This document shows, piece after piece, positions 1-7,443 of a stretch of DNA of 12,757 nucleotides. The stretch is from JAENZQ01 sp964553505. GTDB taxonomy: Bacteria; Bacillota; Clostridia; Peptostreptococcales; JAAYPU01. Below the pieces are notes generated by a model. That model saw only the letters and a program-made list of their open reading frames with translations, was not told the origin of the DNA and searched no databases. The translations under genes were made by a program, and so were the position numbers. Where the stretch lies: contig CAZKKX010000066.1 of the NCBI GenBank assembly GCA_964553505.1, forward strand, positions 1-12,757. Direction: 5' to 3'. Each line of letters starts with the position of its first letter. The stretch's first letter is position 1.

Positions 1-24
1 CTGTAAGCTCTGCTGTAAGCTCTG
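1..24 (-). repeat. Two perfect 12-bp tandem repeats in hsdS (TAEL-type spacer repeat)
   Basis: Positions 1-12 and 13-24 are identical copies of CTGTAAGCTCTG on the plus strand. On the coding strand they fall in the central helical spacer of HsdS and encode T-A-E-L-type units (…TELTAELT). More copies may follow beyond the edge. In EcoR124I versus EcoR124/3 the number of such units (two or three) sets the distance between the half-sites of the target; that this holds here is inference. Confidence 0.85.
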
Positions 25-574
25 TGAAATTGTCCAGAATACGGACAATTTCTTGTTGTACAGGTAGAGGGGGGAGGGGGATAACTACTTTTCCCATTCT
101 TTTTTTTGAAATATTGTACCGTGTTACACCATTTGCAGTACGCTTAATCTGCGTTCTTATATCCTCTGTTCTGAATAAATATTTAGAAAAACCTGGTAAC
201 AATAAATTTTTATCATATAGGCGAAAACCAAAGCAAAAACTATTTAAATAAATTTTTTCATCAATCTTTTTTGTCAAAACAGAAGACATCCCACATTCAT
301 CAGGCGTTTCAGATGATCCGGTAAATAAAATATCTCCATATTCAATTATAGTTTGTTTTTCATCATTCTTTATTTTGACTCTATCCCTTATATCAATATC
401 AAGTGATAAATTAGAGTAAATATTGCTGTATGTGGCATACTTAGCATTTCCTTCTGCAAAATCATCTTTTGACTTCCCACTAAGTCCACCATAAAACTTT
501 CCTATTTCACCAAGAGTCTTGTATATGACCCCATCAGGACAAAACTCTGCAATCAACTCATCTAATATGCTCAT
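1..574 (-). CDS. hsdS: Type I restriction-modification specificity subunit HsdS, partial (C-terminal part beyond left edge)
   Basis: DNA-recognition subunit of a type I restriction-modification enzyme; it joins HsdM (and HsdR) and sets the target sequence. I translated the minus strand from the ATG at 572-574: 191 codons are open to the window edge with no stop. The start resembles many HsdS proteins (MSILDELIAEFCPDGVIYK). Residues about 10-155 would be the first target-recognition domain. About 160-191 is the conserved central region, with the PLPPLPVQQEIVRILDNF stretch, followed by TELTAELT. That ending is the TAEL-type spacer repeat known from EcoR124-family (type IC) HsdS. The ATG overlaps the hsdM stop (ATGA, 4 bp), implying translational coupling, and a GAGGTGGG ribosome-binding site lies inside hsdM. 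The second recognition domain is outside the window, so intactness is unknown. Confidence 0.93.
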   Translation of the reverse strand, partial: MSILDELIAEFCPDGVIYKTLGEIGKFYGGLSGKSKDDFAEGNAKYATYSNIYSNLSLDIDIRDRVKIKNDEKQTIIEYGDILFTGSSETPDECGMSSVLTKKIDEKIYLNSFCFGFRLYDKNLLLPGFSKYLFRTEDIRTQIKRTANGVTRYNISKKRMGKVVIPLPPLPVQQEIVRILDNFTELTAELT

Positions 575-2139
575 TTGCCCACCTCAATTTCTGCAATGAT
601 TTTGTCTATTTCATCTCGCAAAGTCTGCTCCCTTGTTACGATTTTCTCAATCTCAGCATTTAAGGCAACAATATCAATCTTTTCTCGAGTATCTTCCTGT
701 TCCACATAGGTTGAAACAGAAAGGTTGTAATCCTGCTTGGCAATATCGCTGTTTGGCACAAGCATAGCAAAATGTTCGATATCTTTCCGGTCTTTAAATG
801 CGTCAAGAATAGTTTTAATGTTTGCCTCTGTCAGCTTGCTGTTATTAGTCACCTTGACAAATTCTTTAGATGCATCAATGAACAAGGTACTGTTTTCTGA
901 TTTAGACTTTTTCAGTACCATGATGCAGGTAGCAATACTGGTCCCGAAGAATAGGTTGCCAGGCAATTGAATGATACAGTCGATGTAGTTGTTGTCAATG
1001 AGATACTGCCTAATTTTCTTTTCTGCACCAGCTCGATACATTACACCGGGGAAACATACAATTGCTGCTGTTCCGTTTGTAGCAAGCCAAGAAAGACTGT
1101 GCATGATAAATGCAAGATCAGCCTTGGATTTAGGTGCCAATACGCCTGCCGGCGAAAAACGTGGATCGTTAATTAAAATAGGGTCGCTATCGCCTTTCCA
1201 CTTTATGGAATAAGGTGGATTGGAAACAATAGCTTCAAAAGGCTCATCATCCCAATGTAGAGGATCAGTAAGCGTGTCACCGAGCACAATATCAAATTTG
1301 TCATAATCAATATCATGTAGGAACATATTGATTCGACACAGGTTATAGGTGGTAATGTTAATCTCCTGACCAAAGAAGCCAAGTCGCACATTCTCTTTCC
1401 CTAAGATCTTTTCAAACTTCAGCAGTAGAGAACCAGAACCGCAAGCGGGGTCATATACTTTATTGACTTCGGTTTTACCCACAATGGTAAGTTGGGTAAG
1501 AAGCTCTGAAACTTCCTGGGGTGTATAATATTCGCCGCCGCTTTTCCCTGCATTGGAAGCATACATACCCATCAAGTATTCATAGGAATCCCCGAAGGCA
1601 TCAATGGTGTTATCCTTATAATCGCCAAGTTTAAGTCCGGCGACGGAGTTTAACAGCTTCACCAGCTTTTCATTACGTTTTACTACTGTGCCGCCCAGCT
1701 TGTTGCTGTTGACATCAATATCGTCAAACAAGCCTTTAAAATTATCTTCACTTTCAGTTCCTTGCGCAGATGCTTCAATATTGTTGAATATCCCCTCCAA
1801 GGTTTCATTAAGGTTTTCATCGACCCTTGCACCAGCACAGACATTCTGGAAAAGCTCGCTTGGTAAAACAAAATAACCTTTGGTCTTTACTAAATCTTCC
1901 CGAGCCTGCTCTGCCTCTTCATCAGAAATCTTTGCATAATCAAAATCCTTATTGCCCGATTCCCATTCGCCAACATTAATGTAAGCGGTGATATTTTCAG
2001 ATATGTAGCGATAAAACAGCATACCCAGGACATATTGCTTAAAGTCCCAGCCGTCAACACTGCCTCTTAAATCATTTGCCATATTCCAAATCGTGCGGTG
2101 TAGCTCTGCGCGTTCTTGCTCTTTTCTGTTATTTGCCAT
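571..2139 (-). CDS. hsdM: Type I restriction-modification DNA methyltransferase subunit HsdM
   Basis: Modification subunit that transfers a methyl group from S-adenosylmethionine to adenine N6 in the target chosen by HsdS; two HsdM plus one HsdS form the methylase. The 522 residues match the size of EcoR124I HsdM (about 520). An N-terminal HsdM_N helical domain spans about residues 8-160. GGEYYTPQEV lies at 201-210, the SAM-binding motif DPACGSG at 230-236, and the catalytic NPPY of N6-adenine methylases at 307-310. The C-terminal tail (about 470-522) is charged and probably helical. The start overlaps the end of the upstream regulator by 11 bp, with AAGGAG as a likely ribosome-binding site; the end overlaps hsdS by 4 bp. 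The gene looks intact. By eye it is less AT-rich than mutS/mutL to its right, which suits horizontal acquisition. Confidence 0.97.
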   Translation of the reverse strand: MANNRKEQERAELHRTIWNMANDLRGSVDGWDFKQYVLGMLFYRYISENITAYINVGEWESGNKDFDYAKISDEEAEQAREDLVKTKGYFVLPSELFQNVCAGARVDENLNETLEGIFNNIEASAQGTESEDNFKGLFDDIDVNSNKLGGTVVKRNEKLVKLLNSVAGLKLGDYKDNTIDAFGDSYEYLMGMYASNAGKSGGEYYTPQEVSELLTQLTIVGKTEVNKVYDPACGSGSLLLKFEKILGKENVRLGFFGQEINITTYNLCRINMFLHDIDYDKFDIVLGDTLTDPLHWDDEPFEAIVSNPPYSIKWKGDSDPILINDPRFSPAGVLAPKSKADLAFIMHSLSWLATNGTAAIVCFPGVMYRAGAEKKIRQYLIDNNYIDCIIQLPGNLFFGTSIATCIMVLKKSKSENSTLFIDASKEFVKVTNNSKLTEANIKTILDAFKDRKDIEHFAMLVPNSDIAKQDYNLSVSTYVEQEDTREKIDIVALNAEIEKIVTREQTLRDEIDKIIAEIEVGK

Positions 2140-2377
2140 TATTCCTTCGCTCCTTCTTAGTCGTATCCGGCACTAATTCCATTATGTCTTCAAAATTCAC
2201 GTTTAGTGCGGAGCACACTTTTATTAGAACATCCATGCTGACATTTTCATTTTTTGAAAGCTTTGATATGGATGACGGACTTATACCCGCTGCTGCTTGT
2301 AGGTTCTTTTTCTTCATATCACGATCAATCAGTAGTTTCCAAAGCCTTTTATAGCTTACGGTCATTTGTTCAGTCAT
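2129..2377 (-). CDS. Small XRE-family helix-turn-helix regulator, first gene of the R-M operon
   Basis: 82-residue DNA-binding protein of the Cro/CI (XRE, HTH_26-like) type. A helix-turn-helix is visible at about residues 21-45 (KKKNLQAAAGISPSSISKLS), followed by the family-typical helices containing MDVLIKVCSALNV and FEDIMELVP. It is little more than the domain itself, with a basic tail. The ATG at 2375-2377 has a good ribosome-binding site (GAGGTGG, about 6 bp upstream); an in-frame Met at residue 5 is a weaker alternative. Its end overlaps hsdM, so regulator, hsdM and hsdS should share one mRNA. By position and size it probably controls this operon, analogous to controller proteins of other R-M systems. 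The target and the sign of control are inference. A promoter, a palindrome and three repeated motifs lie just upstream. Confidence 0.9.
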   Translation of the reverse strand: MTEQMTVSYKRLWKLLIDRDMKKKNLQAAAGISPSSISKLSKNENVSMDVLIKVCSALNVNFEDIMELVPDTTKKERRNNGK

Positions 2378-2390
2378 TTTGCCACCTCGC

Positions 2391-2408
2391 TAATATTCAA
2401 TAATATTA
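2391..2408. promoter_or_regulatory. Perfect 7-bp palindrome at the expected start of the R-M transcript (candidate operator)
   Basis: TAATATT-CAAT-AATATTA is a perfect inverted repeat with a 4-bp centre. It sits directly after the -10 box and over the predicted start point, where a bound repressor would block transcription. The sequence is only A/T in the arms, so chance palindromy in AT-rich DNA is possible. Assignment to the XRE regulator is inference. Confidence 0.4.
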
Positions 2409-2437
2409 ATTGTAGCAGTAAAACTTCAAGTTCGCAA
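2409..2437 (-). promoter_or_regulatory. Sigma-A-like promoter for regulator-hsdM-hsdS
   Basis: On the minus strand a -35 box TTGCGA (2437-2432) and a -10 box TACAAT (2414-2409) are separated by exactly 17 bp. Five of six -10 bases match TATAAT, and the -35 keeps TTG. Transcription would start near 2402, leaving a leader of about 25 nt before the regulator ATG at 2377. It is the only good promoter match I found upstream of the R-M genes. Confidence 0.6.
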
Positions 2438-2519
2438 TGATTTTTAGCTATAATCAGATATTCACAATGACATAGCATCTGCCATTGCAGATGTTTTTTT
2501 TTCTTTTCTTCATTGCAAA
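2431..2519. repeat. Three copies of a 10-bp motif TTYRCAATGA around the R-M promoter
   Basis: TTCGCAATGA at 2431-2440 and TTCACAATGA at 2461-2470 are direct copies differing at one base and spaced exactly 30 bp. A third copy, TTTGCAATGA, is inverted at 2519-2510. The first overlaps the -35 box of the minus-strand promoter. A weaker relative (CTGCAATGGC, inverted) lies in the hairpin at 2476-2493. They may be binding sites for the adjacent regulator; no experiment or search supports this. Confidence 0.4.
2474..2502 (+). terminator. Rho-independent terminator on the plus strand, upstream of the R-M promoter
   Basis: CATCTGC (2476-2482), a CATT loop and GCAGATG (2487-2493) form a perfect 7-bp stem, extendable by one G-U and one A-U pair, directly followed by nine T. 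It would stop plus-strand transcription. No plus-strand gene ends here, so it is either a remnant or a guard against transcripts running antisense to the regulator region. Confidence 0.6.
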
Positions 2520-2726
2520 GGATGTCCGGTTTGATTGGCTTCCTATGCAAAAAATTTTTAGAATACAGGGGTTCAAATAAACCTGAACTTTCGTGTATAG
2601 GTGAGGGAAGAAATTTTCCTTTGTAATTCAAGGAATTTAAGATAAGTACATGGTACGTCCTAAGATAAAAGACAAGCTATGGATTGGAAAAGTGCATTGG
2701 AGCAGTTGGAATCATAGACAAGCATG

Positions 2727-2770
2727 AAAAAAACGGCATAGCGCTATCAACGACTATGCCATCTTTTTTA
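2727..2770 (-). terminator. Terminator of the small spore-protein gene (also T-rich on the other strand)
   Basis: GGCATAG (2735-2741) and CTATGCC (2754-2760) form a perfect 7-bp stem with a 12-nt loop. On the minus strand it comes immediately after the TAA of the small gene at 2768-2938 and is followed by seven T (A run at 2727-2733). On the plus strand it is followed by a run of T at 2764-2769, so it may act in both directions. Confidence 0.7.
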
Positions 2771-2938
2771 TTTTTCATTGGTATCAACATATTCTTTGGC
2801 GTTGATTACTTGGTCTTCGTCTGGACGGGCTACATTTGATACGGGATAAAGGTCTTCTATATTTGCCCAAGCAGCTGTCTTATGGTTCTCTATGGGTCTG
2901 GACATGTCCTTTTCCTTTTTTTTATTTTTTGCCATCAT
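2768..2938 (-). CDS. Small spore-surface-type protein, DUF3787 / CDIF630_02480 family
   Basis: 56-residue protein on the minus strand, divergent from mutS. The start is strongly supported: AAGGAGG sits 4-5 bp before two adjacent ATG codons (2936-2938 and 2933-2935). The N-terminus is lysine-rich (KNKKKEK at 4-10). The core matches what I recall of the clostridial DUF3787 family: a HKTAAWANIEDLYPVS block (residues 19-34), a short proline-containing link, then VINAKEYVDTNEK at the C-terminus. Members are named after a Clostridioides difficile spore-surface protein, so a role in the spore coat or surface is likely but comes from the family name only. There is no signal peptide or membrane segment. 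A terminator follows immediately. Family assignment is from memory of the motif pattern, not a search. Confidence 0.8.
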   Translation of the reverse strand: MMAKNKKKEKDMSRPIENHKTAAWANIEDLYPVSNVARPDEDQVINAKEYVDTNEK

Positions 2939-2985
2939 ACACCTCCTTCTCTTTTATTATCAGCAGAATTAATGTAAAATATTAA

Positions 2986-2994
2986 TAAAATATG
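2986..2994 (-). promoter_or_regulatory. Possible sigma-K-like -10 element for the small spore gene
   Basis: The minus strand reads CATATTTTA, which fits the sigma-K -10 pattern CATAnnnTA, and would give a leader of about 40 nt before the ATG at 2938. No AC-type -35 lies at the ideal distance, and the region is AT-rich, so this is weak. It suits a late sporulation gene. I found no convincing sigma-A promoter for mutS in the same 75-bp gap. Confidence 0.2.
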
Positions 2995-3014
2995 TCGCTT
3001 GACCGGAGGAAAAC

Positions 3015-5624
3015 ATGAAGAACTTAACACCAATGATGAAACAATATTTTGAAATAAAAGAAAAGCATAAGGACTGTATTCTATTTTTTCGCCTTGGAGA
3101 TTTTTATGAAATGTTTTTTGACGATGCCATAACTGCATCAAAAGAACTGGAAATAACACTTACCGGAAGGGATTGCGGACAGGAAGAAAGAGCACCTATG
3201 TGTGGAGTACCTCATCATTCAGCAGATAATTATATTGCAAAATTAATCAATAGAGGTTATAAGGTTGCCATTTGCGAACAAACGGAAGACCCTTCGCAGT
3301 CAAAGGGAATCGTTAAGCGGGATGTTATAAAAATTGTGACTCCGGGAACAGTGATAAGTCCTAATATGTTAAGGGAGAAGGACAATAATTATTTGCTTTC
3401 AATTTTTGGGGACGAGGAAGGAGTAGGTTTGGCATATGCGGATATTTCAACTGGAGAATTGAAAGCCACGTTTATGCTTGAGAAAAAATATCTAAGTAGA
3501 TTATTAAATGAAATTGCACGAATTAAGCCCAGTGAAATAATCATGAATGATTACCTGAATTATAATAAGGAAGAAAAAGATTCAGACGATATATCTTATG
3601 CATCGGATGCATTTGTTAACACGCTTAAGGATTACTATTATAAAGAAGAATCAGCAGCAGCATGTATTATGAGTCATTTCAAAGTAAAAGCACTTAAAGG
3701 TTTTGGAATGGACGAAAGCACTCATATTGTCAAAGCTATAGGAGCTCTTTTAACCTATTTATCCGAGACTCAAAATAATACACTGTTACATTTAAATAGA
3801 ATAAGTCTATACGATTACGGCGATCATATGTCTTTGGATAAAGCAACTTTAAAAAATTTAGAATTGATGGAAACGGTATCCGATAAACGAACAGAAGGTT
3901 CACTATTAAGCGTTCTGGATAAGACATGTACTGCAATGGGCGGACGCAAACTGAAGCAATGGCTCAAAGAACCATTGAATACTTTAGAAGGTATTCGGTT
4001 AAGACTGGATGCGGTAGAAGCTCTTTTCGAGAATAGTATGATTCGAAATAATATAAAAGAATCTTTGAAGAAAGTGTATGATCTTGAAAGGCTTTCGGGC
4101 AGGATTGCATGTAAAACTGCCAATGGAAGAGATTTGGTCGCCCTTAAAAACTCTTTGGAAGTGTTGCCTGACATTAGAAGTGATTTAGAAATTATTAAGG
4201 CGGATTTGCTGGGAAATTTATTAAAAACCATAGATCCGTTAGAAGATGTATGCCAATTGATTTCCGATGCTATAGTCGAAGACCCTTCGTATACAATAAA
4301 AGAAGGAGGGCTAATAAAAAAAGGCTATAATAATGAATTGGATGAATTGAAATCTTCCATATCAAAAGGTCAGCAGTGGATTGCAAACCTTGAGAATACT
4401 GAGCGTGAAAATACGGGAATCAAGTCATTGAAAGTGAGGTTTAATAAAGTTTTTGGATATTATATTGAAGTGACAAAATCTTATTATCATCTCGTTCCTG
4501 AAAACTATATAAGAAAGCAGACATTGACTAATTGTGAACGTTTCATAACGCCTGAGCTAAAGGATGTTGAAACAAAAGTTTTAAATGCGGAAGCTAAAAT
4601 CAATCAGCTGGAGTATGAAATATTTTCAGATATCAGGGATAAGATTGAAGCTTGTATCAAAACCATTCAAAGAACAGCAGAAAGTATTGCAAATTTAGAT
4701 GTATTGGTTTCTTATGGAGAGGTAAGTGAAAAATTAAACTATGTTAAGCCAAAAGTTAACACCTCAAATATCATTAGTATTGTAAAAGGAAGGCATCCCG
4801 TAGTGGAATTATCTATCAAGAATGGTATGTTTATTTCCAATGATACCTATATCGGGTCGGATTCGGACAGCTTTTTATTAATCACCGGACCCAATATGTC
4901 GGGAAAATCTACATATATGAGACAAACAGCAATTATTGTATTGATGGCTCAAATTGGTTGTTTTGTTCCTGCGGAAAATGCAGAAATAGGCATTGTTGAC
5001 CGTATTTTTACCAGAATTGGAGCATCTGACAATCTTTCTCAGGGGCAGAGTACGTTTCTTGTGGAAATGAGTGAATTAGCGTATATTTTGAATAATGCCA
5101 CAGAAAAAAGCCTTGTGATATTAGACGAAATAGGAAGAGGAACCAGTACATATGACGGATTGAGTATTGCATGGGCAGTTGTAGAGTACATGTGCAGTCA
5201 TTTGAAAAAAATAAAAGCTTTGTTTGCGACACATTATCATGAATTGACCCAATTGGAAGGATTGATTTCGGGAGTAAAAAATTTAAATATAGACGTTAAA
5301 GAAAAAGATAATGAAATCATCTTTCTCCATAAGATCATGGAAGGATGTGCCAGTCAAAGCTATGGTATTCAGGTAGCCAGGCTTGCAGGTGTTCCGGAGG
5401 AACTATTAGTGAATGCCTCAAAAAAATTAATCGAGCTTGAAAAACAGAGCGAAGATACACATTGTTCAAATAGACAGAAAGAATTTGAAGAACAGATATC
5501 TTTATTTGATATTAAAAACAAAAAACTTGTTGATCGTTTAAAATCTATTGATATATTGAACATAACTCCGGTTCAGGCTTTAAACATTCTGGAAGAATTA
5601 ATGCATGAAGCAGAGGAAGTGTAG
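3015..5624 (+). CDS. mutS: DNA mismatch repair ATPase MutS
   Basis: Recognises base mismatches and small loops in new DNA and, with ATP, recruits MutL. The full length of 869 residues is normal for MutS1. The mismatch-probing FYE motif is at residues 30-32 (Phe30 inserts at the mismatch, Glu32 contacts it). The connector, lever and clamp domains fill the middle. The ATPase has Walker A GPNMSGKST at 625-633 and Walker B ILDE with Asp704-Glu705, followed by GRGTSTYDG. Near the C-terminus QISLF (827-831) matches the beta-clamp-binding QxxLF pattern, which ties MutS to the replication fork. The ATG at 3015 has GGAGG a few bases upstream. The stop at 5622-5624 directly abuts the GTG of mutL, so the pair is coupled. 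Confidence 0.99.
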   Translation: MKNLTPMMKQYFEIKEKHKDCILFFRLGDFYEMFFDDAITASKELEITLTGRDCGQEERAPMCGVPHHSADNYIAKLINRGYKVAICEQTEDPSQSKGIVKRDVIKIVTPGTVISPNMLREKDNNYLLSIFGDEEGVGLAYADISTGELKATFMLEKKYLSRLLNEIARIKPSEIIMNDYLNYNKEEKDSDDISYASDAFVNTLKDYYYKEESAAACIMSHFKVKALKGFGMDESTHIVKAIGALLTYLSETQNNTLLHLNRISLYDYGDHMSLDKATLKNLELMETVSDKRTEGSLLSVLDKTCTAMGGRKLKQWLKEPLNTLEGIRLRLDAVEALFENSMIRNNIKESLKKVYDLERLSGRIACKTANGRDLVALKNSLEVLPDIRSDLEIIKADLLGNLLKTIDPLEDVCQLISDAIVEDPSYTIKEGGLIKKGYNNELDELKSSISKGQQWIANLENTERENTGIKSLKVRFNKVFGYYIEVTKSYYHLVPENYIRKQTLTNCERFITPELKDVETKVLNAEAKINQLEYEIFSDIRDKIEACIKTIQRTAESIANLDVLVSYGEVSEKLNYVKPKVNTSNIISIVKGRHPVVELSIKNGMFISNDTYIGSDSDSFLLITGPNMSGKSTYMRQTAIIVLMAQIGCFVPAENAEIGIVDRIFTRIGASDNLSQGQSTFLVEMSELAYILNNATEKSLVILDEIGRGTSTYDGLSIAWAVVEYMCSHLKKIKALFATHYHELTQLEGLISGVKNLNIDVKEKDNEIIFLHKIMEGCASQSYGIQVARLAGVPEELLVNASKKLIELEKQSEDTHCSNRQKEFEEQISLFDIKNKKLVDRLKSIDILNITPVQALNILEELMHEAEEV

Positions 5625-7427
5625 GTGATTGAGTTGGAAAAGCGAAGAATAATAAGACTTTCTGAAGAAACGGCTAATAAAATTGCTGCCGGTGAAGTGG
5701 TGGACCGGCCGGTTTCCATTGTAAAAGAATTAGTGGAGAATTCCATTGATGCCGGTTCAAAAACCATCATAGTAGAAATCAAACAAGGCGGTAAAAGTTA
5801 TATTCGTGTAACTGACGATGGTACAGGGATATTGCCCGAAGATGTGGAAGCTGCTTTTGAAAGACATGCCACAAGCAAAATAAAAAATGCGAAAGATCTG
5901 AGTAGTGTATCTTCTTTGGGTTTCAGAGGTGAAGCGCTTTCGAGTATTGCAGCGGTTTCTCACACCGAGATTATCACGAAAACAAAATCTAACAGGACCG
6001 GTACACAGCTGCTTTTATCCGGTGGACTGGTTAAAGAAAAAAAAGAAATTGGTTGTACCGACGGGACGACTATTATAGTATCGGATTTGTTTTATAATGT
6101 ACCGGCACGACAAAAATTTTTAAAGACAGATGCTGCAGAGACCAATTTAATAATAGATTTTTTATCTAAAATAGCACTAGCTTTTTCTGATATTCGATTT
6201 CGCGTTATTAATAACGAACAAATATGGTTTTCAACGACAGGGAACAATGATGTCTTTAAAAATATTGTAAACATTTACAACTCCAAAGTTGGAGAGAATT
6301 TAATACATTTACAGTCCGGTAATGATAAGTATGATATAAATGCTTATATATCTAAACCTTCATATACAAGGCCAAGCAAGAAAAATCAGATTTTCTTTGT
6401 AAATGGCAGAATCATAAAAAGTAAGGTTTTGGATAAAATATTTAACCATGCATATAAAGAATTGGTGCCTGAAGGGAGGTATGCCACCGGATTTATATTC
6501 TTAAAGATACTTCCCAATTTGATTGATGTAAATATTCATCCTAATAAAAGAGAGATTAAGTTTTTCAATGAAAAAGATATAGAAGATTTTATGGAGGCTG
6601 CTTTACTGGATGCATTGAGACAACCTGTAATAATACCTAAAATACAGACAAAGAGTGAACAAAAGAAAAAAGAAGCAAAGAATGAAGAAAACATAGAACA
6701 GGTTAACATAAAAACGTTATTGAACACCAATACAAACTTTTCTCAATCTATTGAAGATAATGATTATAAAACAATAAAACATGCATGGGAAAAGAAAGAG
6801 AACTTTGAAAAAAAGGAACAAATAAAAGAAATAGAAATTGAAAATACACATACCTTTAGTATAGATGAATTTAATATTTTGGGACTTATTTTCAATACTT
6901 ACATAGCTGCCGACGATGGAGAATGTTTTTATTTGATTGATCAGCATGCAGCTCATGAAAGAGTTCTTTATGAACAATTTTTGAAAGAGATGAGAAATCA
7001 GTCTATATTCAGTCAAAGGTTATTGAGTCCAATGGTATTGGAATTATCTGTATCAGATGTACATTATGCAATTGAGAATATAAATTTCATAAAAAATCTT
7101 GGTTATGAAGTTGAAGAGTTTGGTAATAATTCTTTAATAGTTAAGGGTGTACCGTCTTTTTTGGAATTAACAGAAGCAAAGCTATTTTTAGATGAGATCA
7201 TAGAAAATATTTCGGGACAGTCTCTTCATAAAAACAGAACAGAAAAAATTATAAGCCGGGCATGCAAGAAGGCTGTAAAAGCCAATGATCATCTTAATCA
7301 TCAGGAGATGTTACATTTATTAAAGGCTTTATCATTGACTGAAAATCCTTATTCATGTCCTCATGGAAGACCGGTAATAATAAAACTTAATGAGTCGGAT
7401 ATTGATAAAATGTTCAAAAGGACCTAA
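5625..7427 (+). CDS. mutL: DNA mismatch repair endonuclease MutL
   Basis: Acts after MutS and nicks the new strand. The N-terminal GHKL ATPase shows KELVEN (Glu35 catalytic, Asn39 for Mg), DDGTGI at 64-69 and GFRGEAL at 99-105. A lysine/glutamate-rich linker runs from about residue 335 to 415. The C-terminal domain has the metal-binding nuclease motif DQHAAHERVLYE (439-450, DQHA-x2-E-x4-E), ACKKAVKA (546-553) and CPHGRP (578-583). This is the endonuclease type found in bacteria without MutH. The 600-residue length is normal. The GTG at 5625 touches the mutS stop; a TTG at 5634 has an arguably better ribosome-binding site (AGGTGA) and would shorten the protein by three residues. No promoter is visible between the two genes. 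Confidence 0.98.
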   Translation: MIELEKRRIIRLSEETANKIAAGEVVDRPVSIVKELVENSIDAGSKTIIVEIKQGGKSYIRVTDDGTGILPEDVEAAFERHATSKIKNAKDLSSVSSLGFRGEALSSIAAVSHTEIITKTKSNRTGTQLLLSGGLVKEKKEIGCTDGTTIIVSDLFYNVPARQKFLKTDAAETNLIIDFLSKIALAFSDIRFRVINNEQIWFSTTGNNDVFKNIVNIYNSKVGENLIHLQSGNDKYDINAYISKPSYTRPSKKNQIFFVNGRIIKSKVLDKIFNHAYKELVPEGRYATGFIFLKILPNLIDVNIHPNKREIKFFNEKDIEDFMEAALLDALRQPVIIPKIQTKSEQKKKEAKNEENIEQVNIKTLLNTNTNFSQSIEDNDYKTIKHAWEKKENFEKKEQIKEIEIENTHTFSIDEFNILGLIFNTYIAADDGECFYLIDQHAAHERVLYEQFLKEMRNQSIFSQRLLSPMVLELSVSDVHYAIENINFIKNLGYEVEEFGNNSLIVKGVPSFLELTEAKLFLDEIIENISGQSLHKNRTEKIISRACKKAVKANDHLNHQEMLHLLKALSLTENPYSCPHGRPVIIKLNESDIDKMFKRT

Positions 7428-7443
7428 TAGGAGAAGATAATAT

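Larger units (their letters stand above)
2378..2767. other. Intergenic region between the R-M operon and the small spore gene
   Basis: About 390 bp with no convincing gene. From left to right it holds the R-M promoter and palindrome, the repeated TTYRCAATGA motifs, a plus-strand terminator, then a stretch at 2520-2726 in which I find only short open frames. One 34-codon plus-strand frame starts at the ATG near 2521, but with poorly spaced ribosome-binding sequence and no family I know. The region ends with a terminator at 2727-2770. It is a plausible insertion boundary between the R-M module and the core genes, but no attachment-site duplication is visible within the window. Confidence 0.5.

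Noticed and set aside
24..251. Plus-strand 75-residue open frame
   Set aside because: It lies antisense to hsdS, whose frame has clear homology and an overlapping start with hsdM; no family features.
2560..2600. GGTTCAAATAAACC and the surrounding inverted repeat as a tRNA T-arm fragment or attachment site
   Set aside because: The arms do not pair as a T stem and no acceptor or anticodon part lies nearby; no second copy is seen in the window.
2374..2631. Minus-strand 85-residue open frame upstream of the XRE gene
   Set aside because: It would start at TTG with no ribosome-binding site, it runs through the promoter, repeats and terminator hairpin, and its product has no recognisable motif.
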